Source: Peribacillus glennii (GTDB lineage: Bacteria > Bacillota > Bacilli > Bacillales > DSM-1321). From it: a stretch of DNA of 64,000 bases. Positions 1 to 7,333 of the stretch are shown here, one piece after another. The position numbers and the translations under genes are program-made. The stretch's first letter is position 1. Every line of letters begins with the position of its first letter. Location: positions 62,001 through 126,000 of the forward strand of contig NZ_QVTD01000008.1 of the NCBI RefSeq assembly GCF_003429105.1, read 5' to 3'. The notes under the pieces were generated by a model, which searched no databases, was not told the DNA's origin, and was given only the letters and a program-made list of their open reading frames with translations.

Positions 1-1213
1 GGTAGTCAGCTGCTGACATCGCCAGCATAACCCCGGTCACTCCACCAATTGTAAAGAGCGGAATGAATAGAATGGCATATAGCATTGGAGTGGTAATCTC
101 AATTTTCCCTTTCCAAAGCGTGAACAGCCAGTTGAAAATTTTAACACCGGTAGGAACAGCGATCGCCATTGTGGTAATCGAGAAAATGGAATTCGTTAAC
201 GCTCCTTGACCCATTGTAAAGAAATGGTGGGCCCATACCAGGAATGAATAGCCTGCAATAATAACCATTGAAAAAACCATTGATTTATAGCCATATAGGT
301 TACGACGTGCAAAAGTAGAAATGATTTCACTGTATATACCGAATGCCGGCAAGATCAAGATATAAACTTCAGGGTGTCCCCAAACCCAGAACAAGTTCGC
401 CCAAAGCATATCCATACCGCCGTTATCCGTTGTAAAGAAGTTTGTTCCAAATAGGCGGTCCATTGTACCCATTGCCAGTGCTACAGTTAATACAGGGAAA
501 GCAAAAACGATGATAACGTTAGCGACTAGGGAAGACCATGTAAACATTGGCATTTTCATCAAGGTCATCCCAGGTGCTCTCATCTTAAGAATAGTAGTCA
601 TAAAGTTGATACCAGTCATCAATGTACCGATACCAGCGATCTGAATCGCAATCATATAATAATTAGTTCCAACTGATTCACTGAATTCATTTCCTGCAAG
701 CGGGAAGTATGAAGTCCAGCCTGCATCAGGAGAGCCGCCGATTACAAACGAAATGTTGAACAGCATGGCACCCATGAAGAATAACCAGAAGCTCAATGCG
801 TTTAAACGCGGGAACGCTACGTCGCGAGCCCCAATCTGTAATGGAACAACAAAGTTCATTAAAGCCATGATAAACGGCATAGCCATGAACAGAATCATAA
901 CAACTCCGTGAGTGGAGAAAATCTCATTATAGTGCTGTGCATCCAGTAGCTTGGCATCAGGAGTAGCCAGTTGGGCACGAAGCATGATTGCGTCGACTCC
1001 ACCACGGAATAACATCAGCAAGGCAGATATTAGATACATAATACCGATACGTTTATGGTCTACCGTTGTCAGCCATTCACGCCATAAATAACCCCATTTT
1101 TTAAAGTAGGTTAAGCCGGCGAGTACCGCAATCATAGTAAGGCCAATGGCAACCATAGACGCGTAAATCGCAGGGCTTGGATGAGGTATGGCGAATCTAT
1201 CAAAAAAGTCCAT
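1..1213 (-). CDS. qoxB: Cytochrome aa3 quinol oxidase subunit I (partial)
   Basis: Haem-copper terminal oxidase subunit I of the menaquinol-oxidising aa3 branch of the membrane respiratory chain. The first 404 residues are present and the gene runs off the left edge, so roughly a third of the usual 650 or so residues is missing. The translation has many hydrophobic helices, a FSTHGVVMI segment carrying a haem-ligand His, the [12 protein letters not shown] motif with the CuB His and its cross-linked Tyr, and the later AHHFF copper-ligand pair. The ATG at 1213 has an AAAGGAG-type site upstream. It lies 72 bases downstream of qoxA in the same direction, the usual qoxABCD order; qoxC and qoxD should lie outside the window. 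Confidence 0.95.
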   Translation of the reverse strand, partial: MDFFDRFAIPHPSPAIYASMVAIGLTMIAVLAGLTYFKKWGYLWREWLTTVDHKRIGIMYLISALLMLFRGGVDAIMLRAQLATPDAKLLDAQHYNEIFSTHGVVMILFMAMPFIMALMNFVVPLQIGARDVAFPRLNALSFWLFFMGAMLFNISFVIGGSPDAGWTSYFPLAGNEFSESVGTNYYMIAIQIAGIGTLMTGINFMTTILKMRAPGMTLMKMPMFTWSSLVANVIIVFAFPVLTVALAMGTMDRLFGTNFFTTDNGGMDMLWANLFWVWGHPEVYILILPAFGIYSEIISTFARRNLYGYKSMVFSMVIIAGYSFLVWAHHFFTMGQGALTNSIFSITTMAIAVPTGVKIFNWLFTLWKGKIEITTPMLYAILFIPLFTIGGVTGVMLAMSAADY

Positions 1214-1285
1214 ACTTTTGTGACTCCTTTCGGAAAATGTATTTCTTTGCTTGTTTAAACTATCATCTATCAATATTCCAAAATA

Positions 1286-2212
1286 TTAGTGATTTTTATG
1301 TTCTGAATGTTCATGAGAGTCATGCTCAGTATGCTCATCATTTGGATGTTCCTCAGATTCATTCGATCCATGGTCATGTCCACCATTTTCACCTGACGGC
1401 GGTGGGTTGAATTCCAGGTGAGTTCCAGTATATGTTGACTTTCCAAGGTGGCCTGGCTCTAACAAATCATCGAACTTTTCTTCAGTAAGAGGTTTAGCGG
1501 TAGACTTTACTTCTTCTACCCATTCATCAAATTCAGCTTGAGGCATTGCTTTGACGTCAAAGACATTTTCAGCGGTTCCTTTACCACTGAAGTTTGCGTT
1601 ACGTCCAAAATATTCACCAGGAACGTCAGCGGCTAAATGTAATGTAGTCACCATGTCCGCCATAGCGTATTTTTGTCCTCCAAGCTGAGGAATCCAGAAG
1701 CTTGTGATTGGCCCGTATGAATATAGTTTAAACTCAAGAGCGCGGTCTGTTGGAATATACAAGTAGTTAACGGTTTCGATATCTTGTTCCGGATAACTAA
1801 AATGCCATTTCCAGTTAGATGAAGAAGCATAAACGATTAATGGTTCTTTATCTTCGTATCCTTTTGGTGTTGCCTCAACTTCATAGTTGGATTTAACAGA
1901 CATAAAGGAAAGGAAAGCAACGATCAAAATTGGAATCCCGATACAAAGCGCTTCTACAAGCGCACTTCCTTCAATGTGTGGCGGTTCATAATCTTTGCTT
2001 TGTTTTGACGCACGGTACTTTACTAACATAAATACTAATAGTGCGAAAACAACAAGGACAATAAATAACATGATCCAAATTGATAACATAATGTCATCTG
2101 CTTGTGTTTGGGCTTGTGGTCCTTTAGGATCCAAGACCATTAAGGGTTCACAACCCGTTAACACGGTGGCAATAGTAAAAAGTACAGTTATTAAAGCCCA
2201 CTTCAATTTCAT
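1286..2212 (-). CDS. qoxA: Cytochrome aa3 quinol oxidase subunit II, lipoprotein
   Basis: Subunit II of the aa3 menaquinol oxidase, 308 residues. A lipoprotein signal peptide ends in the lipobox LTGC (Cys21), followed by two membrane helices (about 42-64 and 84-105) and an extracytoplasmic cupredoxin-like domain. The CuA cysteine pair of cytochrome c oxidases is absent, which fits quinol rather than cytochrome c oxidation. I chose the ATG at 2212 because a GAAAGGGG site precedes it and the signal peptide starts there; a longer frame to 2242 would bury the signal. The last 32 residues are unusual: nine His and ten acidic residues, a likely divalent metal-binding tail. Confidence 0.93.
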   Translation of the reverse strand: MKLKWALITVLFTIATVLTGCEPLMVLDPKGPQAQTQADDIMLSIWIMLFIVLVVFALLVFMLVKYRASKQSKDYEPPHIEGSALVEALCIGIPILIVAFLSFMSVKSNYEVEATPKGYEDKEPLIVYASSSNWKWHFSYPEQDIETVNYLYIPTDRALEFKLYSYGPITSFWIPQLGGQKYAMADMVTTLHLAADVPGEYFGRNANFSGKGTAENVFDVKAMPQAEFDEWVEEVKSTAKPLTEEKFDDLLEPGHLGKSTYTGTHLEFNPPPSGENGGHDHGSNESEEHPNDEHTEHDSHEHSEHKNH

Positions 2213-2258
2213 AATGTAACCCCTTTCGTAAATAGTAGCCAAAGATACTAAACTACAA

Positions 2259-2283
2259 AATTGTGAAACATTATTTCACAATT
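2259..2283. promoter_or_regulatory. Inverted repeat, possible operator upstream of qoxA
   Basis: Perfect 10-bp arms (AATTGTGAAA and TTTCACAATT) are separated by five bases, about 50 bases upstream of the qoxA start. The half site TTGTGAA/TTCACAA is that of Rex, but the internal spacing is seven bases rather than the usual four, so the assignment is tentative. Confidence 0.4.
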
Positions 2284-2304
2284 ACATTGTAAATCTTTGT
2301 AAAA

Positions 2305-2322
2305 TTGTTAATGTGTTCACAA
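2305..2322. promoter_or_regulatory. Rex-like operator candidate
   Basis: TTGTTAATGTGTTCACAA matches the Rex consensus TTGTGAA-N4-TTCACAA at correct spacing with one mismatch. It lies about 95 bases upstream of qoxA. Rex senses NADH/NAD+, so control of a terminal oxidase would be sensible, but this is inference from the motif alone. No convincing promoter was assigned in this gap. Confidence 0.4.
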
Positions 2323-2544
2323 ATCAACATCTTTATCTTAGTCCCATGTATGTAAAAATACAAATGAAATTGCAGTATGTCACAAAATGTTCAATATTCT
2401 CTGGTGAATCGCTGGAAGCTTTATATAAAAATGGATGAATTGTTAATGAGGGAAAAATGGAAAGAAGGAGTGGGGTATACTATTTTATTAATATAATAAT
2501 AACAGGTATGCCACGTTCGGTACGGGCCTGAAATATGAATAATA

Positions 2545-2576
2545 GCAAGCAGGTACCTGTAAGGTGGCCTGCTTCC
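2545..2576 (-). terminator. Probable terminator of the 44-residue gene
   Basis: On the minus strand AAGCAGG pairs with CCTGCTT around an inner ACCT/AGGT stem. Only a weak T-rich tail follows, so this is a probable rather than certain terminator. Confidence 0.45.
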
Positions 2577-2578
2577 AT

Positions 2579-2713
2579 TTAATCCGTCCATTGTTTTTCA
2601 ACTTGTTCGAGGGCTTTGCGGAAAATTTCTTCCTCTTCTTCCTCACGTTTTGCCAGTACATTCGTTTGATAGCTCTTTCCTAAATAATCAATTTTTACAG
2701 TCACTTGAACCAT
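2579..2713 (-). CDS. Small protein, BA3454-like stress response family
   Basis: A 44-residue protein beginning MVQVTVKIDYLGKSY and ending in a charged helix (REEEEEEIFRKALEQVEKQW). The pattern of a short beta-rich start followed by an acidic helix and terminal QW resembles the small BA3454 family stress proteins of Bacillus; that assignment is from memory of the family and moderately sure. The start at 2713 is chosen because AGAGAGG lies nine bases upstream; an in-frame ATG at 2722 touches that site directly. It stands alone and is followed by a hairpin. Confidence 0.65.
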   Translation of the reverse strand: MVQVTVKIDYLGKSYQTNVLAKREEEEEEIFRKALEQVEKQWTD

Positions 2714-2957
2714 GTTTGCCATCCTCTCTGCTGAAATATGCTTATGGGGTGTTAATACCTTCTTTTAAGGAACTTCAAACATTCGGGGGTAATGCGCATA
2801 ATTTTATGGGAATTCTGAAATTTTTTAGAATAATTTAACAAGGGGGATGCTTGTTAATTAATTAAGTATTGATTAGCTTTTCCTCTATGTTAGAAATTAT
2901 TTTAAAAAAGAAAATTTGTTCAAATCTTATCATTGCTCCAAGTTGGGAGAAAATACA

Positions 2958-2986
2958 TTGACAGTGGCAACGGTTTTAACTATAGT
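2958..2986 (+). promoter_or_regulatory. SigA promoter of queF
   Basis: TTGACA (2958-2963), a 17-base spacer and TATAGT (2981-2986) form a near-consensus vegetative promoter. It places the transcript start about 30 bases before the preQ1 riboswitch. The stretch from 2714 to 2957 holds nothing else I could recognise. Confidence 0.85.
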
Positions 2987-3021
2987 AACAATGATAAAAT
3001 GTTAATGTAATCCCCGTGGCA

Positions 3022-3060
3022 GGGAGAGGTTCATAGCAGCAACCCTCTATAAAAAACTAT
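3022..3060 (+). ncRNA. PreQ1-I riboswitch
   Basis: The segment reads AGAGG, TTC, a short loop, ACCCTCTAT and then AAAAAACTA. This is the conserved preQ1-I aptamer, with its P1 stem AGAGG/CCTCT and A-rich tail that forms the pseudoknot. It precedes queF, the next step after preQ1 precursor synthesis. A terminator hairpin lies 20 bases further on, so binding of preQ1 probably ends transcription early. Confidence 0.92.
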
Positions 3061-3081
3061 GGCTTTGATTGCATACGAATC

Positions 3082-3116
3082 AACCATATCGGGGGGAGAT
3101 ATGGTTTTTGTTTTTT
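3082..3116 (+). terminator. Attenuator terminator of the preQ1 riboswitch
   Basis: AACCATATC (3082-3090) pairs with GATATGGTT (3098-3106) and is followed by a T-run. The alternative pairing TTGATT/AATCAA just upstream could act as an anti-terminator. Confidence 0.85.
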
Positions 3117-3182
3117 ACGGCTGCTTTTTATGGATGTGATCCGCTCTTTTTATGGCACGGTCATTAATAGGGAGGTTTTTTT

Positions 3183-3680
3183 ATGCCTGGAAGAACAGAT
3201 GAAGAATTGCAAGACATTACACTATTGGGGAATCAGGGAACTAAATATTTATTTGAATATTCACCTGATATTCTTGAGTCGTTTGATAATAAACATCCGA
3301 ACCGCGACTATTTCGTAAAATTCAATTGTCCCGAGTTCACGAGCCTTTGCCCAATGACAGGCCAGCCGGATTTCGCGACGATTTATATCAGCTACATCCC
3401 GGGGGAAAAGATGGTGGAATCTAAATCGCTAAAGCTGTATTTATTCAGCTTCCGCAATCACGGCGATTTCCATGAGGATTGCGTTAATATCATCATGAAT
3501 GACCTGATCGATTTGATGGATCCGAAATATATAGAGGTGTGGGGAAAATTCACGCCAAGGGGAGGGATTTCTATCGATCCCTACACGAATTATGGAAAGC
3601 CGGGGACGAAATATGAACAAATGGCTGAGCATCGCATGATGAACCATGATCTTTATCCTGAGAAAATCGATAACCGATAA
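3183..3680 (+). CDS. queF: NADPH-dependent 7-cyano-7-deazaguanine reductase
   Basis: QueF reduces preQ0 to preQ1 with NADPH in queuosine biosynthesis, in the cytoplasm. The 165-residue protein is the short, single-domain Bacillus type. The motif [16 protein letters not shown] contains the catalytic Cys (Cys56, forming the thioimide with the nitrile) and the general-acid Asp (Asp63); the family motif ESKSLKLY begins at about residue 79 and binds NADPH. An AGGGAGG site precedes the ATG. It stands as a single gene behind a preQ1 riboswitch, so it is feedback-controlled by its own product. Confidence 0.97.
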   Translation: MPGRTDEELQDITLLGNQGTKYLFEYSPDILESFDNKHPNRDYFVKFNCPEFTSLCPMTGQPDFATIYISYIPGEKMVESKSLKLYLFSFRNHGDFHEDCVNIIMNDLIDLMDPKYIEVWGKFTPRGGISIDPYTNYGKPGTKYEQMAEHRMMNHDLYPEKIDNR

Positions 3681-3779
3681 TTTTCAGGAACATGCGGATT
3701 CAGCAAAAAGTCCGGGAAATATGTTTAGATTTAAAGAGATATGGCATTCTAAGAGTGAGATTATCTTAGGAGGTGCTGT

Positions 3780-3923
3780 ATGAGGGACGAAAAGAGCAAA
3801 ATCCAATATGACGCCCAGGGAAATGTGATTCCTGCAATCGCTAAAGGCAAGGAAGCGGAGCTGGATTCCAAACGCGGTATACAGGACGAGAAAAATCCTG
3901 ATGATTTTGACATTTACGAATAA
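3780..3923 (+). CDS. Small charged hypothetical protein (47 aa)
   Basis: A 47-residue soluble, highly charged protein (MRDEKSKIQYDAQGNVIPAI at the start, acidic DDFDIYE at the end). A strong AGGAGG site lies eight bases before the ATG and a clean terminator follows at once, so it is very likely a real single gene. I do not recognise the family. It has no cysteines or membrane segment. Confidence 0.7.
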   Translation: MRDEKSKIQYDAQGNVIPAIAKGKEAELDSKRGIQDEKNPDDFDIYE

Positions 3924-3934
3924 ACATGTTTAGC

Positions 3935-3967
3935 AAGGAGGGCTAAGGCAGCCTTCCTTTTTTATTT
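3935..3967 (+). terminator. Rho-independent terminator
   Basis: AAGGAGGGCT pairs with AGCCTTCCTT around a short loop and is followed by a T-rich run. Confidence 0.85.
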
Positions 3968-4043
3968 TATGTTGATGCTGGGTTTTATTAACGCAGATAC
4001 AGGTGAACCTAACGGGTACACTAATGGCCTGGAGGTGTTTATA

Positions 4044-4280
4044 ATGGCAGGAATCAGTCAAGATGAGAGAGGCATGGGAACCCAAGGGGCGAGAAAACGG
4101 CAAAGGGATCAAGCTTGTATCAATCAGTCCCTGGATAACTCTGATTACGCTCCAGGAATGGACGCGGCCGCAACCTGTGACAACCAGGGGGAGGCAGCCC
4201 AAAACCAAGCAGGCTCTTCGGGGCGGTTTGGGAATGAATTCGCAAGCGTCGATAACCAAGTGAACAGAAAATTAACATAA
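4044..4280 (+). CDS. Hypothetical polar protein (78 aa)
   Basis: A 78-residue protein rich in Gly, Asn, Gln and Ala with no membrane segment; probably disordered. I chose the ATG at 4044 because GGAGGT lies seven bases upstream; the frame is open further back to 3969 but without a binding site and across the previous terminator. The stop is followed directly by a strong terminator. I recognise no family. Composition hints at a small surface, stress or spore-associated protein, but nothing in the sequence proves that. Confidence 0.6.
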   Translation: MAGISQDERGMGTQGARKRQRDQACINQSLDNSDYAPGMDAAATCDNQGEAAQNQAGSSGRFGNEFASVDNQVNRKLT

Positions 4281-4311
4281 ACAAGGCGCCCTTCGGGGTG
4301 CCTTGTTTTTA
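4281..4311 (+). terminator. Rho-independent terminator
   Basis: ACAAGGCGCCC, the tetraloop TTCG and GGGTGCCTTGT are followed by TTTTT, directly after the stop at 4280. Confidence 0.93.
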
Positions 4312-4358
4312 CAGGGTCTAAGCCCTTAAGGAACCGGTAAGGTGAAGCAGTAAAGCGA

Positions 4359-4460
4359 TGGGGGACTGACCCCCAATACGGTAAAGCGGTAACGTGACGG
4401 GGGACTGACCCCAAATACTGTAAGCACAAATGCGGTAACGAATGAGGGACACTGACTCTC
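4359..4460. repeat. REP-like repeat cluster A (three units)
   Basis: GGGGGACTGACCCCC at 4360-4374, GGGGGACTGACCCC at 4399-4412 and a decayed copy (GAGGGACACTGACTCTC) at 4444-4460. The spacers are also related (taaagcggtaacg and similar), giving units of about 39-43 bases. Each core has G5/C5 arms around ACTGA. The same core occurs at 39.4, 47.7 and 55.1 kb. Confidence 0.85.
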
Positions 4461-4509
4461 GCGCTTTCGCACCTACCCATTGCTAAAACAGGCAGTACTT
4501 AAAACAGTG

Positions 4510-4541
4510 AAAAAAGAGTAACCGAATAGGCTACTTTTTTC
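4510..4541. terminator. Bidirectional terminator overlapping a stop codon
   Basis: AGTAGCC and GGTTACT arms are flanked on both sides by A/T runs. On the minus strand it overlaps the TAG of the gene at 4531-4722. Confidence 0.7.
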
Positions 4542-4722
4542 TAAAAAGTCGGAAGTTTTCACGAATGACTGCAACCTCTTCTTGGTTCAAACCAACATGG
4601 TTTAAAAATGAATCGGCATCCATTCCTAATTGGAAGCTATCCAATTCATGATTGCTTAATGTTAAGTCCCTGTGGAAGGTATTTCCCTCAATAGGCCTTA
4701 GAATGCCCATTTCTTTCGCCAT
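4531..4722 (-). CDS. Hypothetical protein (63 aa)
   Basis: A 63-residue soluble protein with a charged C-terminal helix (EEVAVIRENFRLFRKK). A strong AGGAGGTGA site lies upstream of the ATG and its stop codon lies inside a terminator, so it is very likely expressed. I do not recognise the family. It stands alone, divergent from the membrane-protein operon that begins near 4.8 kb. Confidence 0.65.
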   Translation of the reverse strand: MAKEMGILRPIEGNTFHRDLTLSNHELDSFQLGMDADSFLNHVGLNQEEVAVIRENFRLFRKK

Positions 4723-4787
4723 GGTTACTCACCTCCTGTCTTTATGTTGCGGAGTATATGAGAGATCATGACAAGAAGTAAAAGGAA

Positions 4788-4961
4788 ATGAATGAATTAC
4801 GATATGCAATTATCTTATTTTTGGACTTTCTTATACTTTTCGTTCAAATTTGTCTGGGTAAGTCGGTCATTGATACAAACCCGACATTTATCGTAAGAGA
4901 TTTTTTATTAGCGATATTTTTCGTGCTTGAGAGTTTAACACCGTGGGGATATCGTAAATAA
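4788..4961 (+). CDS. Possible small membrane protein (57 aa)
   Basis: A 57-residue frame starting MNELRYAIILFLDFLILF with two predicted membrane helices (about 6-24 and 37-52) and a basic end (WGYRK). The binding site AAAAGG is weak and close to the ATG, and an in-frame stop lies just upstream, so the start is fixed if the gene is real. It ends 37 bases before the DUF6230-like gene and could be its first operon member. Assignment rests only on the hydrophobic pattern. Confidence 0.45.
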   Translation: MNELRYAIILFLDFLILFVQICLGKSVIDTNPTFIVRDFLLAIFFVLESLTPWGYRK

Positions 4962-4998
4962 AAGAAGTTTGAATTTTAAAAATATTTGGAGGTGCTCT

Positions 4999-5574
4999 AT
5001 GGAAGAAAGAGAGCAGGAAGTACAAGTAAGAAGTGGTTTTAGCAAAAAAGCATTTTGGACATCGCTGGCGTCAGGTTTTTTACTTCTTGGTTTACTGCTT
5101 GTTTCTTTTGGTATTTCGGGGGTGGCATGTGCTGTTCCGATCGCAGGGGTAGGCGACTTTTATGTAAAATTTGATCAACTGGAAGGTACAGGCTACACAT
5201 TCTATCCTAAACTCGGCGAAACGAGCTCATCTGATTCATCGCCTCAGGGTACAAACTTAATTAAGGATGTAACCATTAAAAATTTGCAATTATATAAGGA
5301 CTTTAAAGTCGGCGGGGATACGATCCGGGTATTGATAACAGCCTCAAAGCCTGTCAGGATTACGGGGCTTCACCATGATGCCGGATTAATCCAGGCGAAC
5401 GCCAAGTTCCAGAATCTTACTCTTAAAGAAAACAATAGTTCAAATTGGCAAAAGCAATTCGAGCAAACATCTTCCAAGATTACACTTGAAAATGCAAAGC
5501 TGAAAACACATTACCTTTTCCAGGAAACAATTAATATGGCAGGAATGAAGCTCACTGTAGAAAAGATTAAATAG
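4999..5574 (+). CDS. DUF6230-like membrane-anchored protein
   Basis: A 191-residue protein: a short charged cytoplasmic start, one membrane helix (about 21-45), then a beta-rich extracytoplasmic domain with no cysteines. The helix followed by a GVGDFYVKFDQLEGTGY segment recalls DUF6230 proteins, best known in Streptomyces beside DUF6114 genes; function unknown. I chose the ATG at 4999 because GGAGGT precedes it by five bases; the frame is open back to 4969 without a site. The next gene is DUF6114-like and the third carries a related beta domain, so all three probably act together at the cell surface. Confidence 0.75.
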   Translation: MEEREQEVQVRSGFSKKAFWTSLASGFLLLGLLLVSFGISGVACAVPIAGVGDFYVKFDQLEGTGYTFYPKLGETSSSDSSPQGTNLIKDVTIKNLQLYKDFKVGGDTIRVLITASKPVRITGLHHDAGLIQANAKFQNLTLKENNSSNWQKQFEQTSSKITLENAKLKTHYLFQETINMAGMKLTVEKIK

Positions 5575-5594
5575 ACCGTTGGGGAGGGATCTTG

Positions 5595-5999
5595 ATGGAG
5601 CGTAGAAGCTGGAAAAAATCACGGACGTTTTGGGGATCTGTCGCGACAATTGTAAGCGGTATCATGATGCTGTGGGTGCCACTGAACCTGTATCTCAGCA
5701 CATTCCTGCCAGGCTCGGTAGCCATGATAGGGCTGTTGTTTGGCGGTCTATTGATTTTAACCGGATTGTTGGCAATGTTTTTCCCGAACAATTCAAAGAT
5801 ACTTGGTTTTATGACAATATTTTTTTCCATCTTATCCGTAATCGGGGCGCTTGGGGGATTTTTGGTCGGCACTGTATTTGGAATTATTGGAGGGTCATTA
5901 TTGATTGCCTGGGGGCCTGTAGCAGTGCACGAACCGAAAAGCAAAAAATCGAAAAATCGCAAACCGGAGTTGACGGAAAGCCCTGTTAAGGCAGGGTAA
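5595..5999 (+). CDS. DUF6114-like integral membrane protein
   Basis: A 134-residue protein with four predicted membrane helices (about 12-32, 38-62, 66-83 and 85-108), glycine-rich, and a basic cytoplasmic tail (PKSKKSKNRK). The helix pattern and the segment GTVFGIIGGSLLIAWGP match DUF6114, a family found next to DUF6230 genes; no function is known. The ATG at 5595 is preferred over the TTG at 5592 because GGAGG lies seven bases before it. Spacing to both neighbours is short (20 and 13 bases), indicating one operon. Confidence 0.75.
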   Translation: MERRSWKKSRTFWGSVATIVSGIMMLWVPLNLYLSTFLPGSVAMIGLLFGGLLILTGLLAMFFPNNSKILGFMTIFFSILSVIGALGGFLVGTVFGIIGGSLLIAWGPVAVHEPKSKKSKNRKPELTESPVKAG

Positions 6000-6012
6000 A
6001 GGAGACGAGGGG

Positions 6013-7305
6013 ATGATGATAAAGCGTCTGACTAACAAATTGTTAATGGGTATTATCATTTTTCATATCTTAGCGCTATCCTTGCTGCCGCCATTTACCT
6101 TTACGGAAGTGAAAGCAGCAGCTGATTCGCCAGGATTCATCATCCAGGCAGATTGGGTGGTCGGAAAGAATATGACTCCATCCATCGTCTTTACGGAAAC
6201 ATCAGGGAGCGATAAGACCCCGATGCTCCGTGTCCACTATGAGGAGGCAGTCATATACGGGATGAAGCTTACCAAGCAATTTAGCACGCCGTCCGGTCCG
6301 GTCAGCCTCACGTTAAAAGCTGATGGGCCTGTAAGGATGAGCGGTATGACGGTAGATACAAGCTCACTTTCTTTTAAGGGCGCATGCCTGCGGGCTACGG
6401 AAAACATTCCTGATGCAGGCCTTGAAGATGTGACGATGGTTGTACATTATATGAATGCTGGAGGAAGCAATATTGAACAGCTTAGTCTTCAGACAGTAGA
6501 CGGCAATCAAGGCCCTGCCAAACCAAAAAAGACGCAAATCTTAGTGGATTTGGCGCTTCTTCCGTATACCCAGGCTTTAAAGGAAGTAGAAAAAATTTCA
6601 TCCGGGAAGAAACCGTTAGTCTGTGACGAACCTGTTGCAGACGAGGGTGATGTTAAACCTGGCGAACCTAAAGCGTCCATTCCGGACGAATTGTCTCGTG
6701 AAGACCTTGTTCCTGGGGAAGAAGTTATAGAAGATAGAGTAGGAAAAGTGACAGACCCAGTAACAAAAGTGATTGACCCTGCCACAGGCGTGATCGAACC
6801 GGTGACGGGAATAACCGACCCTATTACAGATCCGGTTAAAGACATTGTGAAACCAGTAGAAAAAGTAATAAAACCGGTAACAAAACCAGTGAAAAAAGTA
6901 CTCAAACCTGTGACCAAACCGGTGAAAAAGATAGTAAAGCCAGTAACCAAACCAGTAAAAGAAGTGGTTAAGCCGGTTGAGGAGAAACTCAAGCCTGTAA
7001 CGGCACCTGTTAAACATGCACTTTCAGAATCTTGTAAACGGGTAAAAGACACAAAAGGGAAAATCACCAAGGATCTTGGATTGGATCTCATTGACCAGGC
7101 ATTAAAGGAAGGGAAAACATTGCCTGAGTTGTGTAAGGGTGATGCCTCATTGACGAGAGCCCTGGAAGATTTTGAGGATGGTTTGACAGATATCCTGGGC
7201 TTGGATTTCATATTTAAGGCGCTGGGTCAGGATGAAGAGGCAAAATTGAAAAGAATGAAAGAAACACTTAAAAACCAAAAGGATAATTTCATCATTTCAC
7301 TATGA
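6013..7305 (+). CDS. Secreted protein with DUF6230-like domain and KPV repeats
   Basis: A 430-residue exported protein. Residues 1-36 form a signal peptide ending near VKAAA; about 40-165 form a beta-rich domain; 249-335 are a repeat region built on KPVTKPVKKV units of about 11 residues; the end is a charged helical domain. The beta domain resembles the first protein of the operon: ITASKPVRITGL there aligns with LKADGPVRMSGM here, with similar flanking spacing. The basic, Pro-rich repeat looks like a wall-spanning or polyanion-binding stalk; this is inference. Its binding site overlaps the stop of the DUF6114-like gene, so translation is coupled. No LPXTG anchor is present. Confidence 0.75.
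   Translation: MMIKRLTNKLLMGIIIFHILALSLLPPFTFTEVKAAADSPGFIIQADWVVGKNMTPSIVFTETSGSDKTPMLRVHYEEAVIYGMKLTKQFSTPSGPVSLTLKADGPVRMSGMTVDTSSLSFKGACLRATENIPDAGLEDVTMVVHYMNAGGSNIEQLSLQTVDGNQGPAKPKKTQILVDLALLPYTQALKEVEKISSGKKPLVCDEPVADEGDVKPGEPKASIPDELSREDLVPGEEVIEDRVGKVTDPVTKVIDPATGVIEPVTGITDPITDPVKDIVKPVEKVIKPVTKPVKKVLKPVTKPVKKIVKPVTKPVKEVVKPVEEKLKPVTAPVKHALSESCKRVKDTKGKITKDLGLDLIDQALKEGKTLPELCKGDASLTRALEDFEDGLTDILGLDFIFKALGQDEEAKLKRMKETLKNQKDNFIISL
6757..7017 (+). repeat. Coding tandem repeat (KPVTKPVKK units)
   Basis: Degenerate 33-bp-scale repeats encode alternating PVT-KPV-KK(V/I)(L/V) units. Codons vary between copies (aaaccagt, aaaccggt, aagccagt), so selection appears to act on the protein rather than recent DNA duplication. 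Confidence 0.8.
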
Positions 7306-7333
7306 AACAGGGGAATCATCCTCTGTTTTTTCT
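7306..7333 (+). terminator. Terminator of the DUF6230/DUF6114 operon
   Basis: AACAGGGGA and TCCTCTGTT pair around a four-base loop and are followed by TTTTTT. Confidence 0.85.

Noticed and set aside
2259-2283. A firm Rex or FNR site call for the longer inverted repeat
   Set aside because: Internal spacing of the half sites fits neither Rex (4) nor FNR (6), so it is reported only as a candidate operator.
6507-7211. A 234-codon frame on the minus strand, with a nested 133-codon frame at 6616-7017
   Set aside because: Both lie opposite the KPV repeat gene; the Ser/Thr-Gly and Tyr/Phe-rich repeats are mirror images of that coding repeat, and no binding sites precede them.
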